Source: Ectorhizobium quercum
GTDB taxonomy: Bacteria > Pseudomonadota > Alphaproteobacteria > Rhizobiales > Rhizobiaceae
Direction: 5' to 3'
DNA length: 64,000 bases
Assembly: GCF_026552795.1 (NCBI RefSeq)
Contig: NZ_JANFPI010000003.1
Location: 1-64,000 of the forward strand
Below the pieces are notes generated by a model. The model was not told the DNA's origin, did no database searches, and was given only the letters and a program-made list of their open reading frames with translations. The translations under genes were made by a program, and so were the position numbers. Positions within the stretch are counted from its first letter, which is position 1, and each line of letters opens with the position of its first letter. Below are positions 18,395 to 28,116 of the stretch, one piece after another.

Positions 18395-19129
18395 CTAGTG
18401 TGCGTCAGCCGACATGGAGCCGTAAGCCTTGCCGAACCGCCGCTCGATGCGGCGCTGGATAAGCTCCCAGGCGGTCGTCATGGCGAGATAATAAAGGGCC
18501 GCGACCATGAACAGTTCCAGGACGAGAAACTTCTCCTGGATGAGGACTTGCGTGCGGCGCAAAAGCTCTTCCATCGAGATGATGGAAGCGATCGAAGTCG
18601 TCTTGAGAACGCCGTTCACGGAGTTGCCGAGCGGCGGGATGATAATGCGGAACGCCTGTGGCGCAACGATGTAGCGCATGACCTGCGCCTCGGTCATGCC
18701 GATGGCGCGGGCGGCGTTGATCTGGCCCTTGGGAACGGCGGAAATGCCCGCCCGGACAATCTCGGACAGATAGGCAGCCTCGCAGAGCGACAGACCGATC
18801 AGAGTGGATTGCAGAACCGTGAGCTTGATTCCGATCTGCGGCAGGCCGGTGTAGATGATGATAAGCTGAACCAGAAGCGGAGTGCCGCGAAAGATCCAGG
18901 TGTAGAAATACGCCGGGCCGGAAAGGAACCGGTATCTGGACATCCGCATCACCGCGATGACGAAACCCATTGCCAGCCCCGCCGTCATGGCGAACACCGT
19001 CAGGCCGAGCGTGACCAGCGCGCCCTCGAAAAGATAATAGTTCGTCAAATACTCGAAGAAACCTTCCCAGTTCCAACCCCTCACGGCTTTCTCCAGTTCA
19101 TGCGGGGACCGTCGCGGCAGAAGAGCCAC
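18395..19129 (-). CDS. Amino-acid-type ABC transporter permease
   Basis: This 244-residue HisM/GlnP-family permease has about five helices. The EAA loop motif is in [22 protein letters not shown] and the family motif RGTPLLVQL is present. Only one permease gene is found, so the channel is probably a homodimer. It sits between the binding-protein gene and the ATPase gene. Confidence 0.93.
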   Translation of the reverse strand: MALLPRRSPHELEKAVRGWNWEGFFEYLTNYYLFEGALVTLGLTVFAMTAGLAMGFVIAVMRMSRYRFLSGPAYFYTWIFRGTPLLVQLIIIYTGLPQIGIKLTVLQSTLIGLSLCEAAYLSEIVRAGISAVPKGQINAARAIGMTEAQVMRYIVAPQAFRIIIPPLGNSVNGVLKTTSIASIISMEELLRRTQVLIQEKFLVLELFMVAALYYLAMTTAWELIQRRIERRFGKAYGSMSADAH

Positions 19130-19159
19130 GCCACGATCAACGTTCAGATTTTAGAGATT

Positions 19160-20020
19160 TCAGCCTTCAGGGCCGAGAACGGCGAGATCACCGGGCGCTA
19201 TACTCACGCCATAGCCGCCCATTAACGTCTGGAGCGTGCCGTCAGCATTCATTTCCTTCATGGCCTCGGAAACGGCGTCGGCCACGTCCTTGCTGCCGAA
19301 AGAAAGCGAACCCGGGGTGGGATACATGCCCGAAAGCGCGTGCGTGAATTCACCGCGATCCTGATACTGTTTGGCAACCGGATCAATCGAGACCGCAGCC
19401 TCCACCTGCCCGGCACGCAATGCCTGATAAACGGTTGCGTAGTTGTCGAACAGGTTGATGTTCATCGGCGCCAGCCCGCGCTTCTTGAAGTCCTCGTTCA
19501 ATTCCTTGATTTTTCGCTCGGCATAACCGCCGATATCGGTGCTGACGGTCTTGCCGGCCAGATCGTCCACCTTGGTGATGGGATCGGAGGCGCCGACAGA
19601 CGTGGAAATGCTGATCGCGAGATTTTCATAAGGTATCATGAAAAGAATTTTGCGGCGTTCGGCAGTCACGAAAAGCCCGGCATTGATCATGTCCCAGCGA
19701 CCGCCCTGCAAACCCGGCACCATCGTTGCGTATTCGGTGCTGATATATTCAGGCTTCAGGCAGAGGCGCTTGGCGATCTCGTATCCGAGTTCGATGCGAA
19801 GTCCCTTGAGAACACCCTGTTGATCGGCATAGGCCATCGGCGGCAGGGTCGGGCTGGTGGCCATGACCAGATGACCGGCCTTGATGAGATGGTCGTCGGC
19901 AATTTTCGGCGTGCAGTCCTGGGCAACGGCAACACCGGCAAGCAGGGCCATCGCGACTCCCCCCAGGTAAGCCTGGGCACGCGCAACCGAACATTTCCGG
20001 GACTTCAGGTTCCAGTTCAT
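19160..20020 (-). CDS. Periplasmic amino-acid-type solute-binding protein
   Basis: This is a family 3 binding protein of about 286 residues with a signal peptide (YLGGVAMALLAGVAVAQ). Motifs such as PPMAYADQQGVLKGLRIELG and GGRWDMINAGLFVTAERRK are typical of polar amino acid or opine binding proteins. I chose the ATG at 20020 because a GGAGCG site lies upstream, rather than the in-frame ATG at 20050. A predicted GntR operator lies about 30 bp upstream. The ligand is unknown; it is probably the compound metabolised by the linked enzymes. Confidence 0.9.
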   Translation of the reverse strand: MNWNLKSRKCSVARAQAYLGGVAMALLAGVAVAQDCTPKIADDHLIKAGHLVMATSPTLPPMAYADQQGVLKGLRIELGYEIAKRLCLKPEYISTEYATMVPGLQGGRWDMINAGLFVTAERRKILFMIPYENLAISISTSVGASDPITKVDDLAGKTVSTDIGGYAERKIKELNEDFKKRGLAPMNINLFDNYATVYQALRAGQVEAAVSIDPVAKQYQDRGEFTHALSGMYPTPGSLSFGSKDVADAVSEAMKEMNADGTLQTLMGGYGVSIAPGDLAVLGPEG

Positions 20021-20050
20021 TTCTACGCTCCGCTCTTTTATATTATTCAT

Positions 20051-20063
20051 TATGGCATACCAT
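20051..20063. promoter_or_regulatory. Predicted GntR operator, site 2 (amino-acid-type importer operon)
   Basis: TATGGCATACCAT matches the reverse complement of site 1 and lies between the promoter region and the start of the binding-protein gene. It supports common control of the importer and the monooxygenase operon. Confidence 0.68.
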
Positions 20064-20208
20064 CACACTAAACGAATTATGATGTCAATAAGCGGCCATT
20101 CCGATTTTTCAAGCGGTTGTAATATATGCCTAATTAGAACATTCGGAAGAAAATGCGACGTCCGGAGGAAGAGGCCGCACATTCGATCCGGACGTGGTCG
20201 GCAATGCG

Positions 20209-20904
20209 TTATTCGACTGATTTTTGAGCGATAAGAACGGCTTCGGCGATTGCGCTCGCGCTCGCAACGTGATCGAGGGCGGCTTTGTAGGCGGCCTCTC
20301 CATCACCTTGCCGGATCGCCTCGACAATCTTTTCCATCTGCGCCGGACCTTCGATATCGCGGTTCTTCGTCTTGATCGTCATCGAACGAAGATGATTGAT
20401 CCGCACTGTCAGGAGATTGACGACACCCCATGCGACGGACCGGTCGACCTTGCTGAACAAGGTCTGGTAGAAGGACGACGTATGCGCGAGCACGCCGGGC
20501 ATATCCTTGGCGACGTAACTCTTCCGAATGCCTTTCAACGAGGTCTCCAGAGCCTCGACAATCGCCGGATCGCGACGCTCCGCACAAAGGCGCGCCGCCA
20601 TTCCCTCCAGTGCGCCGCGAATTTCATAAATCTGCTTCGCCTCGTCGAGATCGAGCCGCGCAACGATCGGGCCCTTGTTGGGCAGATTGTCGACGAGACC
20701 TTCGGATTCGAGATGCCGCAAAACCTCGCGCACGATCGTCCGGCTGACGCCAAGTTGCGCGCACAGGTCGCGTTCGACCAGACGCTCCCCCGGTCGGAAA
20801 TAGCCGTCCACGATCGCATCGCGCACCTTGTCGAGAGCAAGTTCCCTCAGTGTTTTTGTTGGGCGCTCAACGCGAATGGCGGTTCCCCGCGAAGCAGCAG
20901 TCAT
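20209..20904 (-). CDS. GntR-family (FadR-type) transcriptional regulator
   Basis: This 231-residue repressor has an N-terminal winged helix-turn-helix (about residues 15-80; RPGERLVERDLCAQLGVSRT, VREVLRHLESEGLV) and a C-terminal all-helical FCD ligand-binding domain with metal-ligand-type histidines (about 90-220). It probably binds the three related palindromes at 16315, 20051 and 20980. That would control the importer plus alcohol dehydrogenase operon, the monooxygenase operon and its own gene. The inducer would be the unknown substrate or an early product. Confidence 0.92.
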   Translation of the reverse strand: MTAASRGTAIRVERPTKTLRELALDKVRDAIVDGYFRPGERLVERDLCAQLGVSRTIVREVLRHLESEGLVDNLPNKGPIVARLDLDEAKQIYEIRGALEGMAARLCAERRDPAIVEALETSLKGIRKSYVAKDMPGVLAHTSSFYQTLFSKVDRSVAWGVVNLLTVRINHLRSMTIKTKNRDIEGPAQMEKIVEAIRQGDGEAAYKAALDHVASASAIAEAVLIAQKSVE

Positions 20905-21312
20905 GGCATCACCTCGTTAGGCGCATCCCGCTTTCGCGACGCATTGGCGAACTGAAAAACGGGAAACGGCTTTCTATATTATGGCGTACCAAGTTTAAAT
21001 AGCTACGGACTGCTCTTTAAGCAACACCGGCATTGGCAGTCCCGGGATTTCACAATTCTTCGATGAAGATACCTCTGGCGGGAGATATTCATCGTCGGAG
21101 CGTCCTGACCACAGCAGCATTCGCTGCTACGCTATGTCCGTGCCCTTGAATGTTCAGGAGCCTCGTCGTTCGATTTTCGCGTCAAGCATGCCGGGCGCTC
21201 TTGGGAAAGGCAGGGCCGGCGTTGATGGCTCGCAGCGCGATTTCCGTTCTTTGCGATGGAATGACAGACGCCTTTCGGGTACCAACTCGGGAAAACGTGG
21301 AATGATGGAGGC
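20905..21312. other. Intergenic region between divergent gntR and HAD genes
   Basis: This 408-base gap holds the gntR promoter with its operator at 20980-20992 and, at its right end, the GGAGGC ribosome site of the phosphatase gene. I see no convincing small gene or repeat in the rest. No copy of the SorC operator found at 23059 is visible here. Confidence 0.5.
20980..20992. promoter_or_regulatory. Predicted GntR operator, site 3 (gntR promoter)
   Basis: TATGGCGTACCAA is a third copy of the palindrome, 76 bp upstream of the gntR start, consistent with autoregulation. Confidence 0.62.
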
Positions 21313-22008
21313 ATGGCGTTGCACGGTATCGGACTGGTGATCTTCGATTGCGACGGCGTTCTGGTGGATAGCGAGGTCATCGCCACCCGCACGCTGGTCG
21401 CCGAACTGGAAAAGGTCGGCGTTTCCATCGACGACGCCTATGTCGCCACGCATTTCCTCGGGCGCAGCTATCGCATCGCCGTGGACCGGATCAGGGCCGA
21501 TTTCGGCATCACCCTGCCGGAGGGCTTCGAAGCCGAGTACCGCGCCCGTCTGGTCGAGGCGTTCCGCGCAGGCCTGACCGTCATGCCGCATGTGCGCGAG
21601 GTGATCGCGCAGCTTGCCGTGCCCTATTGCCTCGCCACCAGCTCCAGCCCCGAACGGCTCAGGCATTCGCTCTCCATCACCGGGCTCGACACGCTTTTCG
21701 CCGACCGCGCGACCACCGCCTCGGAAGTGGCGCGCGGCAAGCCCGCGCCGGATATTTTTCTGCACGCGGCCTCGAAATTCGCCGTCGCGCCCGAGCGTTG
21801 CCTCGTCATCGAGGATTCCGAGCCCGGCATCCAGGGCGGACTGGCGGCGGGCATGCAGGTCTGGCGCTTCACGGGCGGCAGCCATCTGGCCGGAATGGAT
21901 CTTCCCGCCGGTCCCGACGCGACGCCGCACCGGGTGCTTGCCTCCTTTGCGGATTTCTTCCGGCTCGTTCCGGACCTGAGGCGGCAGACGACGGAAATCG
22001 GCAGGTAA
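21313..22008 (+). CDS. HAD-family phosphatase of the polyol operon
   Basis: This 231-residue haloacid dehalogenase-type hydrolase begins with motif I, VIFDCDGVLVDSE, where the first Asp is the nucleophile. It continues with motif II (TSSSPERL), the motif III lysine (KPAPDIFL) and motif IV (VIEDSEPG). It likely dephosphorylates a small sugar or polyol phosphate. GGAGG is positioned upstream of the ATG at 21313. A similar phosphatase gene commonly accompanies sorbitol/mannitol operons in this group. The SorC regulator gene starts four bases after its stop. Confidence 0.9.
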   Translation: MALHGIGLVIFDCDGVLVDSEVIATRTLVAELEKVGVSIDDAYVATHFLGRSYRIAVDRIRADFGITLPEGFEAEYRARLVEAFRAGLTVMPHVREVIAQLAVPYCLATSSSPERLRHSLSITGLDTLFADRATTASEVARGKPAPDIFLHAASKFAVAPERCLVIEDSEPGIQGGLAAGMQVWRFTGGSHLAGMDLPAGPDATPHRVLASFADFFRLVPDLRRQTTEIGR

Positions 22009-22012
22009 GACG

Positions 22013-22972
22013 ATGGCCAGGGCGACCGAGACCGAAAACGACCTTTCCCCCCGCGATCTTGCCGCGCGCGCCGCGTGGCTCTCCTTCGTCGGCGGGCTGA
22101 CGCAGGACCAGATCGCCGGCGAACTCGGCATTTCCCGCCAGCGGGTGCAACGGCTCGTGGCACGCGCCGCCTCGGAAGGGCTGATACGGGTGCGCATCGA
22201 CCATCCGATCGCCAATTGTCTGGAACTGGAGCGCCGGCTGAAGGCCCGTTTCGGGCTCGCCTCGGCCTGGGTCTCGCCGGATGCCGGCAAGGGAAGCGAT
22301 CCGCTCGGCGGCCTTGCGGCGTTCGCGGCCCCGGTCATCGAACGCATCTTCCTTGGCGAAAGGATACGCACCATCGCCGTCGGCACCGGGCGCACGCTGC
22401 GCATGGTGGTGGAGCACATGCAGTCCATCGACGGCTCGCATCACAAGCTGGTGTCGCTGATCGGCAATGTCGCGCCGGACGGTTCCGCCTCCTTCTACGA
22501 AGTGATCATGCGCCTTGCCGAAAAGACGGCCGCGCCGCACTACCAGATGTCCATTCCCGTCGTCGCCCGCTCGCCGGAAGAACTGGAGCTTTTCCGCAGT
22601 CTGCCGCATGTGCGGGCAACGCGGGCGCTGGCCACCGCCGCCGATCTCGCCATCGTGGGCATCGGCCAGATGGGTCCCGACGCGCCGCTTCTGGTCGACG
22701 GCTTCATCACGCCGGCGGAACAGGCGGAACTGGCCGCCGCCGGCGCGGTCGGGGAGATGCTCGGCAATATCTTCGACCGCGATGGCGTCTATCTCGACCA
22801 CCCGATCAACAGCCGCATCGTCGGCGTGCGCGTGCCGACCAAGGGCATGTCCGTGCTGTGCATCGCCGGGGGCGCCACCAAATTGCCGCCGCTCCGCGCA
22901 GCGCTGACCGGAAAGCTGCTTTCGGGACTGATTACCGACGAAACCACCGCCAGGGCCCTCCTGTCCCCCTGA
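22013..22972 (+). CDS. SorC-family sugar-binding transcriptional regulator of the polyol operon
   Basis: This 319-residue regulator has an N-terminal helix-turn-helix (LTQDQIAGELGISRQRVQRLV, about residues 28-50) and a C-terminal sugar-phosphate-type effector domain (IAVGTGRTLRMVVEHM, VGIGQMGPDAPLLVDG). It is the probable controller of the sorbitol/mannitol genes that follow. The palindrome TGAGCAATTGCTCA, and a weaker copy upstream of it, in front of the binding-protein gene are the likely binding sites. Effectors of this family are often sugar or polyol derivatives; the exact one is unknown. Confidence 0.9.
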   Translation: MARATETENDLSPRDLAARAAWLSFVGGLTQDQIAGELGISRQRVQRLVARAASEGLIRVRIDHPIANCLELERRLKARFGLASAWVSPDAGKGSDPLGGLAAFAAPVIERIFLGERIRTIAVGTGRTLRMVVEHMQSIDGSHHKLVSLIGNVAPDGSASFYEVIMRLAEKTAAPHYQMSIPVVARSPEELELFRSLPHVRATRALATAADLAIVGIGQMGPDAPLLVDGFITPAEQAELAAAGAVGEMLGNIFDRDGVYLDHPINSRIVGVRVPTKGMSVLCIAGGATKLPPLRAALTGKLLSGLITDETTARALLSP

Positions 22973-23039
22973 CCAGACCCCGGACGCTGCCTCACGCGGA
23001 GTTGTGAGAAACGCCCTTGACAATCTACCCGTCTGGATG

Positions 23040-23053
23040 CGAGTAATTATTCA
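23040..23053. promoter_or_regulatory. Predicted SorC operator, weak copy
   Basis: CGAGTAATTATTCA matches the strong downstream palindrome at 10 of 14 positions and lies 19 bp upstream of it, about two helical turns. It follows a TTGACA box at 23017-23022 and overlaps the expected -10 region, a position suited to repression. Confidence 0.5.
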
Positions 23054-23058
23054 TAGCG

Positions 23059-23072
23059 TGAGCAATTGCTCA
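23059..23072. promoter_or_regulatory. Predicted SorC operator, perfect palindrome
   Basis: TGAGCAATTGCTCA is a perfect 14-base palindrome located about 20 bp before the start of the polyol binding-protein gene and just after the regulator gene. The position and symmetry fit an operator for the SorC-type regulator. Confidence 0.65.
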
Positions 23073-23092
23073 ATTCTCTGGGAGGAGAAATC

Positions 23093-24406
23093 ATGAAACA
23101 GGTTATTCGCGCTCTGATGGGCGCGTGCGCTCTTTCGGCGCTTTCCACTGCCGCTTTCGCCGAGACCACGATCACCGTCGCGACCGTCAACAACGGCGAC
23201 ATGATCCGCATGCAGGGTCTCATGAGCGACTTCAACGAAAAGCATCCGGACATCAAGGTTCAGTGGGTCACGCTCGAAGAGAACGTTCTTCGCCAGCGCG
23301 TGACGCAGGACATCGCCACCAGGGGCGGCCAGTTCGACGTCATGACCATCGGCACCTACGAGGTTCCGATCTGGGGCCAGCGCGGCTGGCTGACCGACCT
23401 CAGCGACCTGCCGGACAGCTATGACATCAACGATATCCTGCCCGCCATCCGCAACGGCCTGACCATCGAGGGCAAGCTCTACGCCGCACCGTTCTACGGC
23501 GAATCCTCGATGGTGATGTACCGCACCGACCTCATGCAGGAGGCCGGGCTGGAAATGCCCGACGCGCCGACCTGGGACTTCATCAAGGACGCCGCCGCCA
23601 AGATGACGGACAAGAGCAAGGAGCAGTACGGCATATGCCTGCGCGGCAAGGCCGGCTGGGGCGAGAACATGGCCTTCCTGACCGCGATGGCCAACTCCTA
23701 CGGTGCCCGCTGGTTCGATGAGAACTGGCAGCCGCAATTCGACGGCGAGGCCTGGAAGGCGACGCTGACCGACTATCTCGACCTGATGAACAATTACGGT
23801 CCGCCCGGCGCGTCCTCGAACGGCTTCAACGAAAACCTCGCCCTCTTCCAGTCGGGCAAGTGCGGCATGTGGATCGACGCCACCGTCGCGGCCTCCTTCG
23901 TGACCAACCCGAACGATTCGAGGGTGGCCGACAAGGTGGGCTTCGCGCTGGCTCCGGACAAGGGCCTCGGCAAGCGCGGCAACTGGCTCTGGGCCTGGAA
24001 CCTCGGCATTCCGGCGGGCACGCAGAAGGCGGATGCCGCCAAGACCTTCGTGGAATGGGCTACCTCCAAGGAATATCTCGCTCTCGTCGCCGAAAAGGAA
24101 GGCTGGGCGAACGTGCCTCCGGGCACCCGCACCTCGCTCTACGAGAATCCCGAATACGCCAAGGTGCCCTTCGCCCGGATGACGCTGGAATCCATCAACG
24201 CGGCCGATCCGACCAAGCCGACCGTCGATCCGGTGCCTTATGTCGGCGTGCAGTTCGTCGCCATTCCCGAATTCCAGGGCATCGGCACGGCGGTCGGCCA
24301 GCAGTTCTCGGCGGCGCTTGCCGGCCAGGTCACGGCGGAACAGGCGCTCCAAAGCGCGCAGACGCTGACCGTGCGCGAAATGACGAGGGCCGGTTACATC
24401 AAGTAA
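23093..24406 (+). CDS. smoE: Sorbitol/mannitol-type ABC solute-binding protein
   Basis: This family 1 binding protein of about 437 residues has a signal peptide (ALMGACALSALSTAAFA). It closely resembles the SmoE-type polyol-binding proteins: ITVATVNNGDMIRMQ at the mature N-terminus and GQFDVMTIGTYEVPIWGQRGWL. A strong GGAGGAG precedes the ATG at 23093. It delivers sorbitol, mannitol or a related hexitol to the SmoFG permease pair. Two palindromic operators lie just upstream. A hairpin after the gene probably separates its expression level from that of the permeases. Confidence 0.92.
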   Translation: MKQVIRALMGACALSALSTAAFAETTITVATVNNGDMIRMQGLMSDFNEKHPDIKVQWVTLEENVLRQRVTQDIATRGGQFDVMTIGTYEVPIWGQRGWLTDLSDLPDSYDINDILPAIRNGLTIEGKLYAAPFYGESSMVMYRTDLMQEAGLEMPDAPTWDFIKDAAAKMTDKSKEQYGICLRGKAGWGENMAFLTAMANSYGARWFDENWQPQFDGEAWKATLTDYLDLMNNYGPPGASSNGFNENLALFQSGKCGMWIDATVAASFVTNPNDSRVADKVGFALAPDKGLGKRGNWLWAWNLGIPAGTQKADAAKTFVEWATSKEYLALVAEKEGWANVPPGTRTSLYENPEYAKVPFARMTLESINAADPTKPTVDPVPYVGVQFVAIPEFQGIGTAVGQQFSAALAGQVTAEQALQSAQTLTVREMTRAGYIK

Positions 24407-24420
24407 CCCCCTCGCCTCTC

Positions 24421-24452
24421 GCCGGCGCTCACCCTCTCGGGCGCCGGCGTTT
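24421..24452 (+). terminator. Intra-operon hairpin after the binding-protein gene
   Basis: GCCGGCGC (24421-24428) and GCGCCGGC (24441-24448) form a perfect eight-pair GC stem followed by GTTTTC. It lies 15 bp after the binding-protein stop and about 175 bp before the permease gene. It may be a leaky terminator or an mRNA-stabilising stem, which would explain excess binding protein over permease. Confidence 0.6.
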
Positions 24453-24624
24453 TCGCCGGAACCGCCTCGGACTGGCCGCCTCTCCTTCGTCATGCCCGAG
24501 GATGATGGAGCAGGGAAGCTGCGGCCTGTACCGTCCGCCCGGGTCCGGCCCGTTTTCACTCGCCGGGCAATTCCGTTCGTAAACCCATCTTCCCGGAACT
24601 GCCCCTGAAAGCCGAGGCAAACTT

Positions 24625-25497
24625 ATGGCGACGAAGCATTCCCGCACCGCAGCCAGGCTGATGATTTCGCCCGCAGTTCTCCTGCTTCTGGGCTGGATGA
24701 TCGTGCCGCTCGCGATGACGCTCTACTTCTCCTTCCAGCGCTACAACCTGCTCATGCCGGGCATGGAAGAGTGGGCGGGACTGTCGAACTACCAGTTCTT
24801 CCTGACCGACCCGGCCTTCTTCGACGCGCTGAGGAATACGCTGCTGCTCGTCGGCGGCGTGCTGGCGATCACCGTCATCGGCGGCATTCTGCTGGCGCTA
24901 CTGCTCGACCAGCCCTTCTTCGGGCAGGGCGCGGTGCGCATTCTCGTGATCGCGCCCTTCTTCGTCATGCCGACGGTTTCCGCGCTGGTGTGGAAGAACA
25001 TGTTCCTCAATCCGGTGAACGGCCTGTTCGCCCACGCCGCGAAATTCCTCGGGCTCCAGCCCTACGATTTCCTCGCACGGGCTCCGCTCGCCTCCATTAT
25101 CGGAATCGTCAGCTGGCAATGGCTGCCGTTCGCGACGCTGATCCTTCTGACGGCGCTGCAATCGCTCGATCAGGAACAGCTCGAAGCCGCCGAGATGGAC
25201 GGTGCAGGCCCGCTGTCGCGCTTTTACCACATCATGCTGCCGCATCTCGCCCGCGCCATCACCGTGGTGATCCTCATCCAGACGATCTTCCTGCTTTCGG
25301 TCTTCGCGGAAATCCTCGTCACCACCAATGGCGGCCCGGGCACGGCATCCACCAACCTGACCTTCCTGATCTACGCCCAGTCTCTTCTGCAATTCGATGT
25401 CGGCGGCGGTTCGGCGGGCGGCGTGGTCGCCATCGTGCTCGCCAACATCGTCGCGATCTTCCTGATGCGGATGATCGGCAAGAACCTGGAGACCTGA
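24625..25497 (+). CDS. smoF: Polyol ABC transporter permease (SmoF-like)
   Basis: This 290-residue inner-membrane permease has six predicted helices, the first at about residues 13-35 (ISPAVLLLLGWMIVPLAMTL). The EAA loop is EAAEMDGAGPLSRFYHIMLP. It belongs to the MalF-type carbohydrate permeases. It partners the next gene and the ATPase to import hexitols. Confidence 0.93.
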   Translation: MATKHSRTAARLMISPAVLLLLGWMIVPLAMTLYFSFQRYNLLMPGMEEWAGLSNYQFFLTDPAFFDALRNTLLLVGGVLAITVIGGILLALLLDQPFFGQGAVRILVIAPFFVMPTVSALVWKNMFLNPVNGLFAHAAKFLGLQPYDFLARAPLASIIGIVSWQWLPFATLILLTALQSLDQEQLEAAEMDGAGPLSRFYHIMLPHLARAITVVILIQTIFLLSVFAEILVTTNGGPGTASTNLTFLIYAQSLLQFDVGGGSAGGVVAIVLANIVAIFLMRMIGKNLET

Positions 25498-25501
25498 GCC
25501 A

Positions 25502-26332
25502 ATGGCGCGCACCGTCAAGACCAGAACCAAACTCGTCGTCACGGTCCTCGCATGGGCCGTGGGGCTGGCGATCTTCTTCCCGATCCTCTGGACCGTGCTG
25601 ACCAGCTTCAAGACGGAGGCCGACGCCATCGCCGACCCTCCTCTCTTCCTGAACTTCCACTGGACGCTGGAGAACTACATCACGGTGCAGGAGCGCTCGA
25701 ACTATTTCCGCCACTTCATGAATTCGGTGGTGATCTCGCTCGGCTCCACGCTGCTCGGCCTCCTGATCGCCATTCCGGCCGCCTGGGCGATGGCCTTCGT
25801 GCCGGGCAAGCAAACCAAGAACCTCCTGATGTGGATGCTTTCCACCAAGATGCTGCCGCCGGTCGGCGTTCTCGTGCCGCTCTATCTCCTCTTCCGCGAT
25901 ACCGGCCTTCTGGATACGCGCGTCGGCCTCGTCATCGTGCTGACGCTGATCAACCTGCCGATCATCGTCTGGATGCTCTACACCTATTTCCGCGAGATTC
26001 CGGGCGAGATCCTCGAAGCCGCCCGCATGGACGGCGCAAGCCTGAGAGCGGAAATCCTTTACGTGCTGACGCCGATGGCGGTGCCCGGCATCGCCTCCAC
26101 GCTTCTGCTCAACATCATCCTGGCCTGGAACGAGGCCTTCTGGACGCTGAACCTCACGGCCGCGAATGCCGCGCCGCTGACGGCTTTCATAGCAAGCTAT
26201 TCAAGTCCCGAAGGACTGTTCTACGCCAAGCTCAGCGCTGCCTCGACGATGGCGATCGCGCCGATCCTGATCATGGGCTGGTTCAGCCAGAAACAACTCG
26301 TCCGCGGCCTGACCTTCGGCGCGGTGAAGTGA
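25502..26332 (+). CDS. smoG: Polyol ABC transporter permease (SmoG-like)
   Basis: This 276-residue MalG-type permease has a first helix at about residues 12-32 and the EAA loop in EAARMDGASLRAEILYVLTP. It starts four bases after the first permease gene. The conserved order binding protein, MalF-like, MalG-like, ATPase supports the assignment. Confidence 0.93.
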   Translation: MARTVKTRTKLVVTVLAWAVGLAIFFPILWTVLTSFKTEADAIADPPLFLNFHWTLENYITVQERSNYFRHFMNSVVISLGSTLLGLLIAIPAAWAMAFVPGKQTKNLLMWMLSTKMLPPVGVLVPLYLLFRDTGLLDTRVGLVIVLTLINLPIIVWMLYTYFREIPGEILEAARMDGASLRAEILYVLTPMAVPGIASTLLLNIILAWNEAFWTLNLTAANAAPLTAFIASYSSPEGLFYAKLSAASTMAIAPILIMGWFSQKQLVRGLTFGAVK

Positions 26333-26340
26333 GGTAAGAC

Positions 26341-27338
<998 letters not shown>

Positions 27339-27342
<4 letters not shown>

Positions 27343-28115
27343 GTGGTCGTCTGGAAGGTAAAACGGCGCTGATCACCGGCGCGGCGCGCGGCATCGGTTT
27401 TGCCTTCGCCCGGGCCTATGCGGCGGAGGGCGCACGGGTGGCGATCGCGGATATCGACAGGGATCGCGCTCGCGCCGCCGCCGCGGAAATCGGCGACAAC
27501 GCCATTGCCGTCGAAATGGACGTGACCCGGCAGGAAAGCATCGACAGGGCGGTGTCCGAAACCGTGGAAAGGCTCGGGCGCATCGATATCCTGATCAACA
27601 ACGCGGCGCTGTTCACCGCCGCGCCCATCGTGGAGATCGGGCGCGGGGATTACGAGCGGGTGTTTTCGATCAACGTCGCCGGCGTGCTCTTCACCATGCA
27701 GGCCGTAGCCCGCCACATGATCGCGCGCGGCGGCGGCGGCAAGATCATCAATATGGCCTCGCAGGCCGGCCGGCGCGGCGAGCCGCTGGTCGCCGTCTAT
27801 TGCGCCACGAAGGCGGCGGTCATCAGCCTCACCCAGTCGGCCGGGCTGGACCTGATCGGGCACGGCATCAACGTCAACGCCATCGCGCCCGGCGTGGTCG
27901 ACGGCGAGCACTGGGACGGCGTCGACGCCTTCTTCGCGAAGTACGAGAACAAGGCCCCCGGCCAGAAGAAGCGGGAGGTGGGCGAGGCCGTGCCTTTCGG
28001 GCGCATGGGCCGCGCCGATGACCTGACCGGCATGGCGATTTTCCTCGCCACCCCGGACGCCGATTACATCGTCGCCCAGACCTACAATGTCGACGGCGGA
28101 AACTGGATGAGCTGA
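27339..28115 (+). CDS. smoS: Sorbitol dehydrogenase, short-chain type
   Basis: This 258-residue SDR enzyme has the cofactor motif [12 protein letters not shown] (about residue 13), the NNAA motif and the catalytic Ser/Tyr/Lys set ending in YCATKAAV. It matches the SmoS / L-iditol 2-dehydrogenase class that oxidises D-glucitol to D-fructose and galactitol to tagatose with NAD. Its place between the SmoK-type ATPase and the mannitol dehydrogenase is characteristic of this operon. Confidence 0.93.
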
Positions 28116-28116
28116 C

